Assembly (NCBI GenBank): GCA_035547425.1
Contig: DASZUU010000049.1
Location: 62,001 to 126,000, forward strand
Length of the DNA: 64,000 nt
Direction of reading: 5' to 3'
Source of the DNA: Alloacidobacterium sp035547425
Lineage (GTDB): Bacteria > Acidobacteriota > Terriglobia > Terriglobales > Acidobacteriaceae
Part shown: piece by piece, positions 1 to 7,965 of the stretch
Position numbering within the stretch: the first letter of the stretch is position 1
How the letters are laid out: the number at the start of each line of letters is the position of its first letter
Notes under the pieces: generated by a model
The model's database searches: none
Told to the model about the DNA's origin: nothing
The model's input: the letters and a program-made list of their open reading frames with translations, nothing else
Translations under genes and position numbers: made by a program

Positions 1-271
1 CAATATTCGAAGTCCAAAGATCGTTCCGGTCGATCTTTCCATGCGCCAGCATGGCCGCGCAGTGAATCACTCCATCGAAACGCTGTTCCTGAAAAACCTT
101 GGCCAGTAGCGCCGTATCGCGCAGATCGCCCTGGATACTCTGCAGCCCCGGCAGGCTGTCCGCATCCGGAAGCAGATCGAAATTGATGCAGGTATAGCCT
201 TCGGCCAGCAATCTGCGTTTCAGCACACCGCCAAAGAAACCAGAGCCGCCTGTGACAAGGATATGAGGCAT
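1..271 (-). CDS. NAD-dependent epimerase/dehydratase, N-terminal part only
   Basis: Reading the minus strand from an ATG at 271 gives about 90 residues that run off the left edge of the window. The protein starts MPHILVTGGSGFFGG, the GxxGxxG dinucleotide-binding loop of extended short-chain dehydrogenases acting on nucleotide sugars. It continues with an acidic residue after the second strand (NFDLLPD) and the GDLRD and VIHCAA segments typical of UDP-glucose 4-epimerase-like enzymes. The catalytic Tyr-Lys pair lies outside the window, so substrate and completeness cannot be judged. Confidence 0.8.
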   Translation of the reverse strand, partial: MPHILVTGGSGFFGGVLKRRLLAEGYTCINFDLLPDADSLPGLQSIQGDLRDTALLAKVFQEQRFDGVIHCAAMLAHGKIDRNDLWTSNI

Positions 272-361
272 TTTGTCCAGTCTAAATGACCACCCCGGAA
301 TCGAGGACAAACCTCGCCCTTCGCCTTCGACTCAGGATAGGACATCCGATGAAGAAGATTT

Positions 362-826
362 TCAGCTCTCTTTCGCAGCGGCTTCCAGCGTGGGCAAATC
401 CATCTTGATCATCCCCATCATGGCTTCCATGGCTTTGGGGTGGCTGATCAGCTTTTCAATGTTGCGCGGGACAATCTGCCAGCAAAGGCCGAAGCGATCG
501 GTCAGCCATCCGCAAGCCATCGGTTTGCCGCCTTCGATCAATTTGTCCCAGTAGCTGTCGATCTCTTCCTGTGAATCGCAGCGGATGAAGAACGAAAAAG
601 CCGGGGTGAGCTGATATGTAGGACCGCCGTTGAGAAAGACCATCTCCTGTCCTTCCAGCTCAAGCGTAACTGTGGCAATCTTTCCTACTGGCCACGGGCC
701 TACACCTTTCGAGCGCACTTCATTAAGCTTGCGTGCATGCGGAAAGACGCCGAGATAAAACTCAGCGGCCTCTTCGGCGTTGTCATTGAACCAGAGAAAT
801 GGCGCCAGTTTGTTCATGGCTGGCAT
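362..826 (-). CDS. VOC family protein (PhnB-like)
   Basis: This 154-residue protein opens with NKLAPFLWFNDNAEEAAEFY, the usual start of the PhnB-like branch of the vicinal-oxygen-chelate superfamily (older name '3-demethylubiquinone-9 3-methyltransferase domain'). The tail with WDKLIEGG, CGWLTDRFGLCWQIVP and a Met-rich end is also typical. Family members are small cytosolic dimers with no well-established reaction, so no substrate is proposed. An alternative start three codons downstream (817) would remove MPA. It lies 44 bp downstream of the ADOP permease gene on the same strand. Confidence 0.8.
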   Translation of the reverse strand: MPAMNKLAPFLWFNDNAEEAAEFYLGVFPHARKLNEVRSKGVGPWPVGKIATVTLELEGQEMVFLNGGPTYQLTPAFSFFIRCDSQEEIDSYWDKLIEGGKPMACGWLTDRFGLCWQIVPRNIEKLISHPKAMEAMMGMIKMDLPTLEAAAKES

Positions 827-870
827 GGTATCAGCCGGAGCCCCACGTTCGGCAAGGCCGCCTCTGCCGG

Positions 871-3531
871 CTATTCAAAACGTAGTGCGGTCATCGGATC
901 TACCCTGGTGGCGCGTAGCGCCGGAATCCAAGTAGCCGCCAATGCAACAACGCTCAGTAACAACGGCGTCAGGATAAAGGCCAGCGGGTCCCATGCCTTG
1001 ACGCCGAATAAAAAGCTGGCGAGGAAGCGCGTCAGCCAGAATGCCGCAACGATGCCAATCGCCACACCGCAAAGCGTCAGCATCATTCCCTGGCCGAGAA
1101 CCATGTTGCGAAGCTGCGATGCCTGCGCTCCCATCGCCATGCGAATCCCAAGCTCCTGCGTGCGCTGCTCTACAGAAAAAGCCATCAACCCATAAATGCC
1201 CACAGCCGCCAGCAATAATCCGGATGCGCCGAAGACCGTCAGCAGCAGCATGTTGAAACGCTGCTGCGAAATCATCAGATGGTCAATCTCATCCATGGTG
1301 CGGATATGCGCGACCGGCAACCCGCCCGTAGCTTCTCGCAACGCCGCGGTCACCGGTGCGACTAAAGCATGCGGGTCGCCTTGCGTGCGCACAACCCACC
1401 ACAGCGGAGCCACGCGCGAATTGAGCGCCGTTTCGCCATCCGGCATCTGTGCCAACGGAATATACATAGTCGGAAATGCATCGCGATTCGGCCCGCCATC
1501 ACGCGTGTTGCCGACGATGCCTATGATCTGGCGGGGCGGTTCCGCAAAGGCTGGCCCTGCGCCCGGTCCTTTCTGTAAGCGGTCTCGCAGCGGATTGCCA
1601 TTTGGCCAATACTGTTTCGCCATGGCCTCATTGATGATGACAACCCCGGGAGCCGAGGCGTCATCCTGATCCGTGAACATGCGCCCGCGCACCAGCGGAA
1701 TCTTGAAGACATCGAAATAGCTCCATGAGACGGAGTAGTATCCGGCCATGCCGCTGAAGGGAGAATTCCCTTTGGGCCGTCCCACAACATCAAACGGCAT
1801 CCCGAATGCGCCTTGCAGAGGGAGTCCATTGCCCGCAGCGGCTTCCAATACTCCGGGAATGGCCTTGATGCGTTCCGTGCCCTGGCGAATGATCTGTGCC
1901 ACCGGAGCGCTGGTCTGGAAGCGTCCGCCGCTGATCGACATAGCCATCGTCAAAGTGTTGTGCGTATCGAATCCGGGATCGACAGCCTGCAACTTGAGAT
2001 ACGTGCGGATCAGCAAAGTCGAACCAATCACCAGAACCAGTGCGAGAGCAATTTCAGTGACAACAAGAACAGAACGGAAGCTCGCGCTGCGAAAACCAAC
2101 ACCTGTGCGGTTACTGCTTTCGTTCAGGCTGGCAACGAGATTGGAGCGCGATGCGCTCACAGCGGGAACCAGTCCAAAAAGAATCCCTGTCAGCATCGAT
2201 ACGCCAAGAGTAAAGAGCAGGACGCGCATATCCAGCGTGACCGCCGATCCATCCTCACCGAGCCGCGGCAGTCCACCGACATTTACAGTGAGCAACAGTC
2301 GAACACTGGTATAGCCGAGAACGAGTCCAAGCAGCCCGCCGGAAAATGACAGCAGCATGCTCTCAGCCAGAAGCTGACGAATGATATGCCATCGCGCCGC
2401 GCCGAGCGCTGCCCGCGTAGCAAATTCGCGCTTGCGCCCCGAAGCTCTGGCCAGCAACAGATTCGCCACATTCGCACAGGCAATTAGCAGCACCAGTCCC
2501 ACTGCGCTGAGCAGCACCAGCAACGGTGTGCGCGTATTGCCAACCATCCACTCCTTCAGCGGCACAACACCATAGTGGTTCTGCGGGCCGATTGCATTCG
2601 GGATGGCTCGCCGGAACTGATCGGATGCGAGCTTGAGTTGCGCATTCGCCTGCTCAATCGTGACGCCGGGTTGCAGACGTGCCGCCACTCCGAAGTAGTG
2701 CGCCATGTCCTGCGTATTCAGATCAAACTGATAAGGAATCCATATATCCGCTGGATTGTCGGTAACAAAATTGCCCCCGAGCACTCCCACGACTAAATAC
2801 GGTGTGTTATCCAGCTGGATGGTTCGGCCCACAATATTGGCATCGCCGCCGAAGCGCTGTTTCCATAGCCCATAGCTGAGTACCACCACATTTCCGCCAT
2901 GAGGCCTGTCTTCTTCCTGCGTGAATGTGCGCCCGGCAATCACTGGAGCGCCAAACAGCGTGAAGTAATCATGCGTAACGTGGATCGCTTGTACCTGCAA
3001 CGGATGGTCGCCGCCCGTCAGGTTCATCCCGGCGCCGCCCGTGTCATAGCCCGCAACTTCGCGCAGCACCGAGGTCTGCTGTCGCCAGAGATTGAACTCA
3101 GGCACGCTTGCGCCGTCGAGTGTCCGCTGCGGCGTAAACAAAACCAGATGCACCAGAGACTGCGATTCAGGATAGGGGAGCGGCTGCAGCAAAACAGTAT
3201 TCACCACTGAGAACACCGCAGTATTCACTCCGATTCCAAGAGCGATTACAAGAAGCGCGACAAATGTGAATCCGGGAGTCTTTCGCAGCGAGCGCCACGT
3301 ATAGCGCAGATCGCGCCAGATGTTCTCTACCAGCGGCAGCGATCGATAGTTCCAGACGCGTTCCCGTACTGTAAGTGGATTGCCGAACTTCAATCGAGCT
3401 TGCCGACGAGCCTCAGTGTCTGAAAGGCCTCGTGCGAGATTGGCATCCATTTGGTGTGCCATGTGCGCTTGGATCTCTTCAGCCAGATCCCGATCTTTGT
3501 CCTCGCGGTCGCGAAAGCGTTCGAAACTCAT
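871..3531 (-). CDS. ADOP-family duplicated ABC transporter permease
   Basis: About 886 residues. The N-terminal 50 residues (MSFERFRDREDKDRDLAEEI onward, then EARRQARLKFGN) form the cytosolic segment found in acidobacterial duplicated orphan permeases. Then come a membrane segment (FVALLVIALGIGVNTAVFS), a MacB-like periplasmic domain, an FtsX three-helix unit, a second periplasmic domain and a second FtsX unit ending LRATRVDPMTALRFE. This duplication in one chain gives twice the length of MacB. I chose the ATG at 3531 because GGAG lies 7 nt upstream; the frame stays open to 3567, which would overlap padR. No ATPase gene is adjacent, as usual for this family, so the transported substrate is unknown. 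Confidence 0.9.
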   Translation of the reverse strand: MSFERFRDREDKDRDLAEEIQAHMAHQMDANLARGLSDTEARRQARLKFGNPLTVRERVWNYRSLPLVENIWRDLRYTWRSLRKTPGFTFVALLVIALGIGVNTAVFSVVNTVLLQPLPYPESQSLVHLVLFTPQRTLDGASVPEFNLWRQQTSVLREVAGYDTGGAGMNLTGGDHPLQVQAIHVTHDYFTLFGAPVIAGRTFTQEEDRPHGGNVVVLSYGLWKQRFGGDANIVGRTIQLDNTPYLVVGVLGGNFVTDNPADIWIPYQFDLNTQDMAHYFGVAARLQPGVTIEQANAQLKLASDQFRRAIPNAIGPQNHYGVVPLKEWMVGNTRTPLLVLLSAVGLVLLIACANVANLLLARASGRKREFATRAALGAARWHIIRQLLAESMLLSFSGGLLGLVLGYTSVRLLLTVNVGGLPRLGEDGSAVTLDMRVLLFTLGVSMLTGILFGLVPAVSASRSNLVASLNESSNRTGVGFRSASFRSVLVVTEIALALVLVIGSTLLIRTYLKLQAVDPGFDTHNTLTMAMSISGGRFQTSAPVAQIIRQGTERIKAIPGVLEAAAGNGLPLQGAFGMPFDVVGRPKGNSPFSGMAGYYSVSWSYFDVFKIPLVRGRMFTDQDDASAPGVVIINEAMAKQYWPNGNPLRDRLQKGPGAGPAFAEPPRQIIGIVGNTRDGGPNRDAFPTMYIPLAQMPDGETALNSRVAPLWWVVRTQGDPHALVAPVTAALREATGGLPVAHIRTMDEIDHLMISQQRFNMLLLTVFGASGLLLAAVGIYGLMAFSVEQRTQELGIRMAMGAQASQLRNMVLGQGMMLTLCGVAIGIVAAFWLTRFLASFLFGVKAWDPLAFILTPLLLSVVALAATWIPALRATRVDPMTALRFE

Positions 3532-3547
3532 ACTCGCTCTCCTCTCT

Positions 3548-3907
3548 CTAGCCGTTCGATTCTCCAAGAATGAGGCCGATAGCGCGCGTCATCCGCTGCC
3601 ATCGGCTGGTTGCTGCTTTCAATTCCTGACGCCCTGTCGCAGTCAGCTGGTAAAACTTCGCTCTGCGATTGTTCTCGCTCACTCCCCACTCGGAAGACAC
3701 CAGTCCGCGGTCTTCAAGCCGATGCAGCGCCGGATAAAGCGAGCCCTGCTCTATCTCAAGAGCATTCTCCGACGTGCGTTCAATCGAGAGCGCAATGGTG
3801 TACCCGTGCGCGGGGCCAAGAATAAGCGTGCGCAAAATAAGCAGATCAAGAGTTCCCTGGAGAATATCGCCGGCGTCCGGTGGTCTGTTGATGGGCATGA
3901 AATCCAC
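3548..3907 (-). CDS. PadR family transcriptional regulator
   Basis: This 119-residue protein has the PadR winged helix: LQGTLDLLILRTL, GPAHGYTIA, then the wing region EQGSLYPALHRLEDRGLVSSEW and the RRAKFYQLTATGR strand pair, ending in a short dimerisation helix. It sits 16 bp upstream of the ADOP permease gene, so the two are very probably cotranscribed. PadR-ADOP pairs are a standard arrangement in Acidobacteria, with PadR as the likely autorepressor. A second ATG at 3898 is possible. Two 18-bp direct repeats immediately upstream (3910-3960) are candidate operators. Confidence 0.92.
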   Translation of the reverse strand: MDFMPINRPPDAGDILQGTLDLLILRTLILGPAHGYTIALSIERTSENALEIEQGSLYPALHRLEDRGLVSSEWGVSENNRRAKFYQLTATGRQELKAATSRWQRMTRAIGLILGESNG

Positions 3908-3909
3908 TC

Positions 3910-3960
3910 CACTCGAATGACTATGGAAGGAGACTATACTCCCACTCGAATGACTATGGG
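3910..3960. promoter_or_regulatory. Tandem 18-bp repeats upstream of padR, candidate operator
   Basis: The 18-mer CCACTCGAATGACTATGG occurs exactly twice, at 3910-3927 and 3943-3960, with a period of 33 bp (about three helical turns). The first copy begins 3 bp upstream of the padR start codon, so a dimeric regulator bound here would block transcription or translation start. Only the sequence repetition is seen; PadR binding is inferred from position. Confidence 0.5.
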
Positions 3961-4063
3961 AAGATTTTTCTCAGAGCAATAATCGGAGGCTAATTTGGCA
4001 TGTTATCTCGTGCAATTTGCTATCCGGAATATAGGGCGTGAGATAGACCTTTCGTAAGTGTTT

Positions 4064-4172
4064 TGAAACACTAGAAAGCATTAACTATTTGAAATCATAA
4101 GGATAGCGGGGGATGATCCCTCGCTAAACGATTGAAATTAAACGAAGCGGAAAAAGCGGGGAGAGGGAGGGG
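4064..4172. repeat. Dispersed ~110-bp repeat, copy A
   Basis: The stretch starting GAAACACTAGAA, passing through GGATAGCGG and ending in a G-rich run is similar along its whole length to 58594-58707. It contains a near-perfect hairpin: TAGCGGGGGAT (4104-4114), one base, ATCCCTCGCTA (4116-4126), with a single G/T mismatch. Similarity was seen by eye; the exact boundaries are uncertain. Confidence 0.55.
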
Positions 4173-4201
4173 TTGCCACTCCCGCCTGCTTACGCTAGAC
4201 T
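4173..4201 (+). promoter_or_regulatory. Sigma-70-type promoter of rpmB
   Basis: TTGCCA (4173-4178) and TAGACT (4196-4201) are separated by exactly 17 bp, close to the -35/-10 consensus. Transcription would start near 4208 and leave a leader of about 119 nt before rpmB. The leader shows no known riboswitch or ribosomal-protein binding motif that I recognise. Confidence 0.6.
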
Positions 4202-4326
4202 AGAGATTCGGCACCAGTATGGGCATCGGTCTGTCCTGCTTGCCCGCCTTCTCCTCGCACAAGCGAAGATGCAGTTTCTGAGCGGGTTCTGGGATGCGCG
4301 AAAGTTCAGGATTTTTGGAGTGAGTC

Positions 4327-4515
4327 ATGGCTCAGGTCTGCGAAATCTGCGGCAAAGGCCCGCAATTCGGTAACAACATCTCGCACGCGCACAACATCAC
4401 TAAGCGGCGCTGGAACGTCAATCTTCGCCCGGTCAAGGCTAAGGTCGAAGGCGGCGCAAAGAAGCTGCGTGTCTGCACCAGCTGCATCAAGAGCGGCAAA
4501 GTCGTCAAGGCATAA
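4327..4515 (+). CDS. rpmB: 50S ribosomal protein L28
   Basis: This 62-residue protein begins MAQVCEICGKGPQFGNNISH and contains the RRWNVNLRPV core of bacterial L28, a component of the large ribosomal subunit. Cys5, Cys8, Cys50 and Cys53 form two CxxC pairs, so this is the zinc-binding (C+) form. GGAG lies 8 nt before the ATG. The gene stands alone with its own promoter upstream and a strong hairpin terminator just after the stop. Confidence 0.97.
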   Translation: MAQVCEICGKGPQFGNNISHAHNITKRRWNVNLRPVKAKVEGGAKKLRVCTSCIKSGKVVKA

Positions 4516-4531
4516 CCGCGCACCATTTCTA

Positions 4532-5932
4532 TCAGAGAGCCCCGGTTGCAGCCGGGGCTTTTCTGCGTCTGCTGGAAAGCCGCGCCAGTGCATACAGCGG
4601 CAATCCCAGCGCAGCAATCGTTAAGGAAAAGGCAAAGGCCGAAATCCCCGCCACGGTTTCTGATCGCGAGGAATAAAGCGCGTACGCAATCAATAGCATC
4701 GGGCTCAGGCTGAGAGCGAGTGGAACCCATTCCGGTCCTGGAATGCGGAACGGGCGCGGCAGATCCGGCTCCTTGCGCCGCAGCACAATCAAAGCGGCGA
4801 ATTCCAGCACCAGCGAAAATCCCCACAGCACGAGGTCAATCGTAATCAGGCGCTCGAAGGAAAAGCCCAGCGCCAGCGCCCAGCAGACGCCGCAAGCCAA
4901 TACTGCAACCCAGGGCGCGCCGTTGGACAGCCGCCGAGTGAACACCGCCGGCAGAAAGCCGTCTTCGGCCAGCGCATGGGGCAGCCGTGTATAGGAAAGC
5001 GTGAGGTTGCTGAACGTCCCAAAGTCGTCAATCGTTCCGGCTACGACAACGGCAAGCGCCAGCGCAGGCCCGCCGAGAATGCGCGCCGCATCCACCCACG
5101 CGCCCGTCGAAAACTGCACCGCCGGAAGCCCGGCCCAGGCAATGGCCGCAATAGGAATGCAATAGGTTGCCATGATCATGAGCACGGCCAGCAGAATGAC
5201 GCGCGGATAATTGCGCTGCGGGTTCTCCACCTCATTGGCGACGGTCGTGGCATTGTCCCAGCCCATGTAGTTCCACATCGCCACCATGACGGCGGTGGCA
5301 AAGCCGTTATGAACCGGTCGAGCGAACGACGCGTGGCCGCCAAACGGTCCATGCAGTCCCAGGAAGCCGATGTAAATGGCAATACCGACGATGACGAAGT
5401 AAGGAGAGATAGAGACGACCCACAGCTTCACCGATCCCTCGCCGACCGAAGCCGCCCCTCGCAGGTTCCAGAGAACGGCGGCAGCAACCACGGCCAGCTC
5501 CAGCAACAGTCCGCGATGACCTTCCGCAACCGCAGGAACCAGCCGTTGCAGGTACAGCACAAAGGTCGTGGGATAGATGGCCATATCGAAGACCGAGGAA
5601 GCCAAAGAGAGCCACGCTTCCTGGAAGCCCCAGAACGGCCCGATAGCCCGGCGTACCCAGGCATAGAAACCGCCCTCCTCCGGCACAGCTGCGGCGAGCT
5701 CGCCCAGCATAAGCGCCGTGGGGAAGCTCCAGAAGAAGGGAAGCAGACAAAGCAACACCAGCGCCCAGCCGTAGCCGCCGAATCCGATAATGTCCTCGAG
5801 ATCATAGGGGCCGCCCGACACCATGAAGTAGGTCGCGGCAAGCAACGGAAGGAGGCGGAGCTTTCGTACTCCGGCCCGCGGCTGGCCGGAAAGGGTACTG
5901 GTTGCCATGAATGGACTTAATCTTAAAGCCAT
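4532..5932 (-). CDS. APC family amino acid permease
   Basis: A 466-residue polytopic inner-membrane protein with about 12 hydrophobic segments. The first (LLPLLAATYFMVSGGPYDLE) carries the small-residue SGGP stretch equivalent to the GSG unwound helix of the amino acid-polyamine-organocation family. The segment WNYMGWDNATTVANEVENP is the conserved helix-6 region with the loop ENPQRNYPR, found in amino acid/polyamine transporters. Substrate is unknown. An alternative start at 5908 (MATSTLSGQ) is equally plausible; neither has a clear ribosome-binding site. The gene ends within the rpmB terminator. Confidence 0.85.
   Translation of the reverse strand: MALRLSPFMATSTLSGQPRAGVRKLRLLPLLAATYFMVSGGPYDLEDIIGFGGYGWALVLLCLLPFFWSFPTALMLGELAAAVPEEGGFYAWVRRAIGPFWGFQEAWLSLASSVFDMAIYPTTFVLYLQRLVPAVAEGHRGLLLELAVVAAAVLWNLRGAASVGEGSVKLWVVSISPYFVIVGIAIYIGFLGLHGPFGGHASFARPVHNGFATAVMVAMWNYMGWDNATTVANEVENPQRNYPRVILLAVLMIMATYCIPIAAIAWAGLPAVQFSTGAWVDAARILGGPALALAVVVAGTIDDFGTFSNLTLSYTRLPHALAEDGFLPAVFTRRLSNGAPWVAVLACGVCWALALGFSFERLITIDLVLWGFSLVLEFAALIVLRRKEPDLPRPFRIPGPEWVPLALSLSPMLLIAYALYSSRSETVAGISAFAFSLTIAALGLPLYALARLSSRRRKAPAATGAL
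4538..4563 (+). terminator. Rho-independent terminator of rpmB
   Basis: AGCCCCGG (4538-4545), a 6-nt loop and CCGGGGCT (4552-4559) form a perfect 8-bp GC-rich stem followed directly by a T-run. It lies inside the last codons of the convergent APC transporter gene, whose C-terminal residues APAATGAL are encoded by the hairpin on the other strand. Confidence 0.85.
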
Positions 5933-6095
5933 TCAGCAAAAAAGGCTTTAGATTGCTGCATTTGCCTCTTTTATTGTTATTTTTGAGCCATTTTTGCCAA
6001 ATAGCACCTGTTTTTATGCAGTTTTTACTGGCTTAAGGTAACTCCGTTCTGGCAGAATTTCATCCCAACCCTTTGTTGGCGAAAGGCTTGTCCCT

Positions 6096-6941
6096 ATGGC
6101 ATCTACGGTTTGGAAAGGCTATGTCTCATTCGGGCTGATTTCTGTGCCCATCCGCTTGTTTGTAGCCGCGCGCGAGCAGCATGTGAGCTTCAACCAGATT
6201 CACAGAGAATGCGGAACGCGCATCAAGCAACAGCTTTTCTGCCCGCATTGCGAGCGCGTGGTGGAACGGAACGAGATTGCCAAGGGCTATCCCATCGATA
6301 AGAACACCTATGTGCAAGTGACCGAAGATGAACTGAAGGCGCTCGATGCCGAATCGTCGGAATCAATGGATATCCTTCAGTTCGTGAAATTGGACGATGT
6401 GGACCCCATTTATTACCAGACCTCGTACTTTACGGTGCCGGAAGATCCGGGCCGTCGAGCATACGCATTAATTATGCAGGGGATGGATCGCCTGAAGCTG
6501 GGCGCGATTGCCAAGCTGACGCTGCATCAGCGGGAGCAGATCGTGATGATTCGCCCCTATGACAAGGGCTTGATTCTGCACACCCTGTACTACGCCGAAG
6601 AAGTGCGCGAAATTGCCGAATATGGCCAGGATGAAGACCTGAAACTGCAAAAAGCAGAGATCGATCTGGCCGAGCAGTTCATGAAACAGCTGACGGAAAA
6701 GTTCGATCCGGAACAGTACAAGGACGAATACCAGTCGCGTGTGGAAGCGCTGGTGGAGAGCAAGGAAGCCGGTATGGCTCCTCGCTCGGAGAAGCATCCC
6801 AGGAAGCAACTGGCTCCGGTCATCAACCTGATGGACGCTTTGAAAAAGAGTATGGAGCAGCAGGAAGAGGCTGTCGGGAAAAAAGCTCCGCAGCGTGCGA
6901 TTGCGGAGAAAGCGCCTTCGCGCAAAAAGAAAATCGGTTGA
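6096..6941 (+). CDS. ku: Non-homologous end joining protein Ku
   Basis: This 281-residue protein has the bacterial Ku fold: MASTVWKGYVSFGLISVPIRL at the start, YQTSYFTVPED and AYALIMQGM in the core, and a Lys-rich C-terminal tail (APSRKKKIG) that is usual for bacterial Ku and helps DNA binding. Cys39, Cys49 and Cys52 form a CxxC-like set. Bacterial Ku forms a homodimer that threads onto broken DNA ends and recruits the ligase LigD. No ligD lies in the window, so the partner must be elsewhere or absent. The gene is convergent with ribF. Confidence 0.95.
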   Translation: MASTVWKGYVSFGLISVPIRLFVAAREQHVSFNQIHRECGTRIKQQLFCPHCERVVERNEIAKGYPIDKNTYVQVTEDELKALDAESSESMDILQFVKLDDVDPIYYQTSYFTVPEDPGRRAYALIMQGMDRLKLGAIAKLTLHQREQIVMIRPYDKGLILHTLYYAEEVREIAEYGQDEDLKLQKAEIDLAEQFMKQLTEKFDPEQYKDEYQSRVEALVESKEAGMAPRSEKHPRKQLAPVINLMDALKKSMEQQEEAVGKKAPQRAIAEKAPSRKKKIG

Positions 6942-6992
6942 AGCTTATCGGGCAGCATTTTTGCCCAAATGGAAGACCAGCCCGATTAGCTT
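6941..6992. terminator. Inverted repeat between convergent ku and ribF, possible bidirectional terminator
   Basis: AAGCTTATCGGGC (6941-6953) and GCCCGATTAGCTT (6980-6992) are complementary over 13 bp with one mismatch, around a 26-nt loop. The left arm starts at the last base of ku and the right arm spans the ribF stop codon. The T-tract is short, so termination is only suggested by position. Confidence 0.4.
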
Positions 6993-7963
6993 TCGTGTGC
7001 CGCTTTGTGTGAAAAAAGGCTCTCTAAATGAAAATAGCGCTGTGCTTTTGCCGCATCGCGCAATATCTGGGCTTTGAGCGCGTCCGGGTTGGGAAAACGT
7101 CGCTCCTCGCGGATGCGCTTGAGGAATGTTAGCTCCAGCGGCGTGTCTTCTGTCAGCTCGATGGGCTGAAAAGCAAAGAGATATGATTCCACAGCAAAGG
7201 AGTCCTCGCCGAAGGTCGGTCGATTGCCCGCATTCGTAACTGAGTTGAAGACGAGTGCGTTTGCATCGTCACCAATCCTCATACGCGTGATATACACCCC
7301 ATTTGCCGGAAGCAACTCGTTATAGGGAGCCAGATTGATGGTGGGAACTGTCAGTTGCGAGCCTATGCCGCGTCCCTTCGCCGGAGTAGAGCGAATGGAA
7401 AACGGCCTTCCCAGCAAAGCCCGCGAAGATGTCATATCGCCGGCGGCAATGCGCTCACGAATCTGGCTGCTCGAAACTGATAGACCGCGCACGGTGCGCG
7501 TGTGGTGCGCAGCAACGGTGAATCCGAAGCGACGCCCTAATTCGGCTAGTTCACGGATGCCGGCCTGCGCCTGGTAGCCGAAGCGGAAAGTATCGCCTTC
7601 ATGAACTTCGACTGCATGCAGCCCTTTGTGCAATACGTCATGCGCGAAAGCTTCGGCGGGTGTGTGCGAAAAGGCTTCCGTAAAAGGCAAAACGACAGTT
7701 GCATCGAGTCCGGTTTCGGCCAGCAGGCACAGGCGCTCCGGCATAGGAGTGATGAGCTTCGGAGCAAGATCGGGCCGCAGAACGCGCACTGGATGCGGAT
7801 CGAAGGTAACTGCGATGCACTTTGCTCCGAGGGCGAGAGCGCGGCTGCGCGCGTGGTCGATGATCCACCGATGCCCGCAATGCACACCATCGAAGTTGCC
7901 GATGGCAATCACCGTGGGGCCGTACTTGGTGGGAATCTGATCGAGGGAGCTAAAGACGTGCAT
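6986..7963 (-). CDS. ribF: Bifunctional riboflavin kinase / FMN adenylyltransferase
   Basis: About 325 residues from the ATG at 7963, which follows the stop of the upstream MBL gene by 2 bp; an upstream extension of the frame would run inside that gene. Residues 22-31 (GNFDGVHCGH) are the nucleotidyltransferase HxGH-type motif of the FAD synthetase module, followed by FDPHPVRVLRP. VSSSQIRERI leads into the riboflavin kinase module with PTINLAP and TNAGNRPTF. The enzyme converts riboflavin to FMN and FAD in the cytosol. It is translationally coupled to the MBL gene. Confidence 0.95.
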   Translation of the reverse strand: MHVFSSLDQIPTKYGPTVIAIGNFDGVHCGHRWIIDHARSRALALGAKCIAVTFDPHPVRVLRPDLAPKLITPMPERLCLLAETGLDATVVLPFTEAFSHTPAEAFAHDVLHKGLHAVEVHEGDTFRFGYQAQAGIRELAELGRRFGFTVAAHHTRTVRGLSVSSSQIRERIAAGDMTSSRALLGRPFSIRSTPAKGRGIGSQLTVPTINLAPYNELLPANGVYITRMRIGDDANALVFNSVTNAGNRPTFGEDSFAVESYLFAFQPIELTEDTPLELTFLKRIREERRFPNPDALKAQILRDAAKAQRYFHLESLFSHKAAHES

Positions 7964-7965
7964 GG

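Larger units (their letters stand above)
3908..4326. other. Gene-free stretch between padR and rpmB
   Basis: No coding sequence is supported here. The left end holds the padR promoter repeats (3910-3960), the middle holds one copy of a dispersed AT-rich repeat with a hairpin (4064-4172), and the right end holds the rpmB promoter (4173-4201) and a leader of about 119 nt before the rpmB start codon. An open frame from 4173 to 4373 has no family-like sequence and is rejected. Confidence 0.7.

Noticed and set aside
4202..4326. Riboswitch or ribosomal-protein leader in front of rpmB
   Set aside because: The leader has no recognisable conserved structure; only length is suggestive.
4976..5920. Long open frame (314 codons) opposite the APC transporter gene
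   Set aside because: The protein is Arg/Gly/His-rich low complexity, and the transporter on the other strand has clear family motifs. It is a codon-bias shadow.
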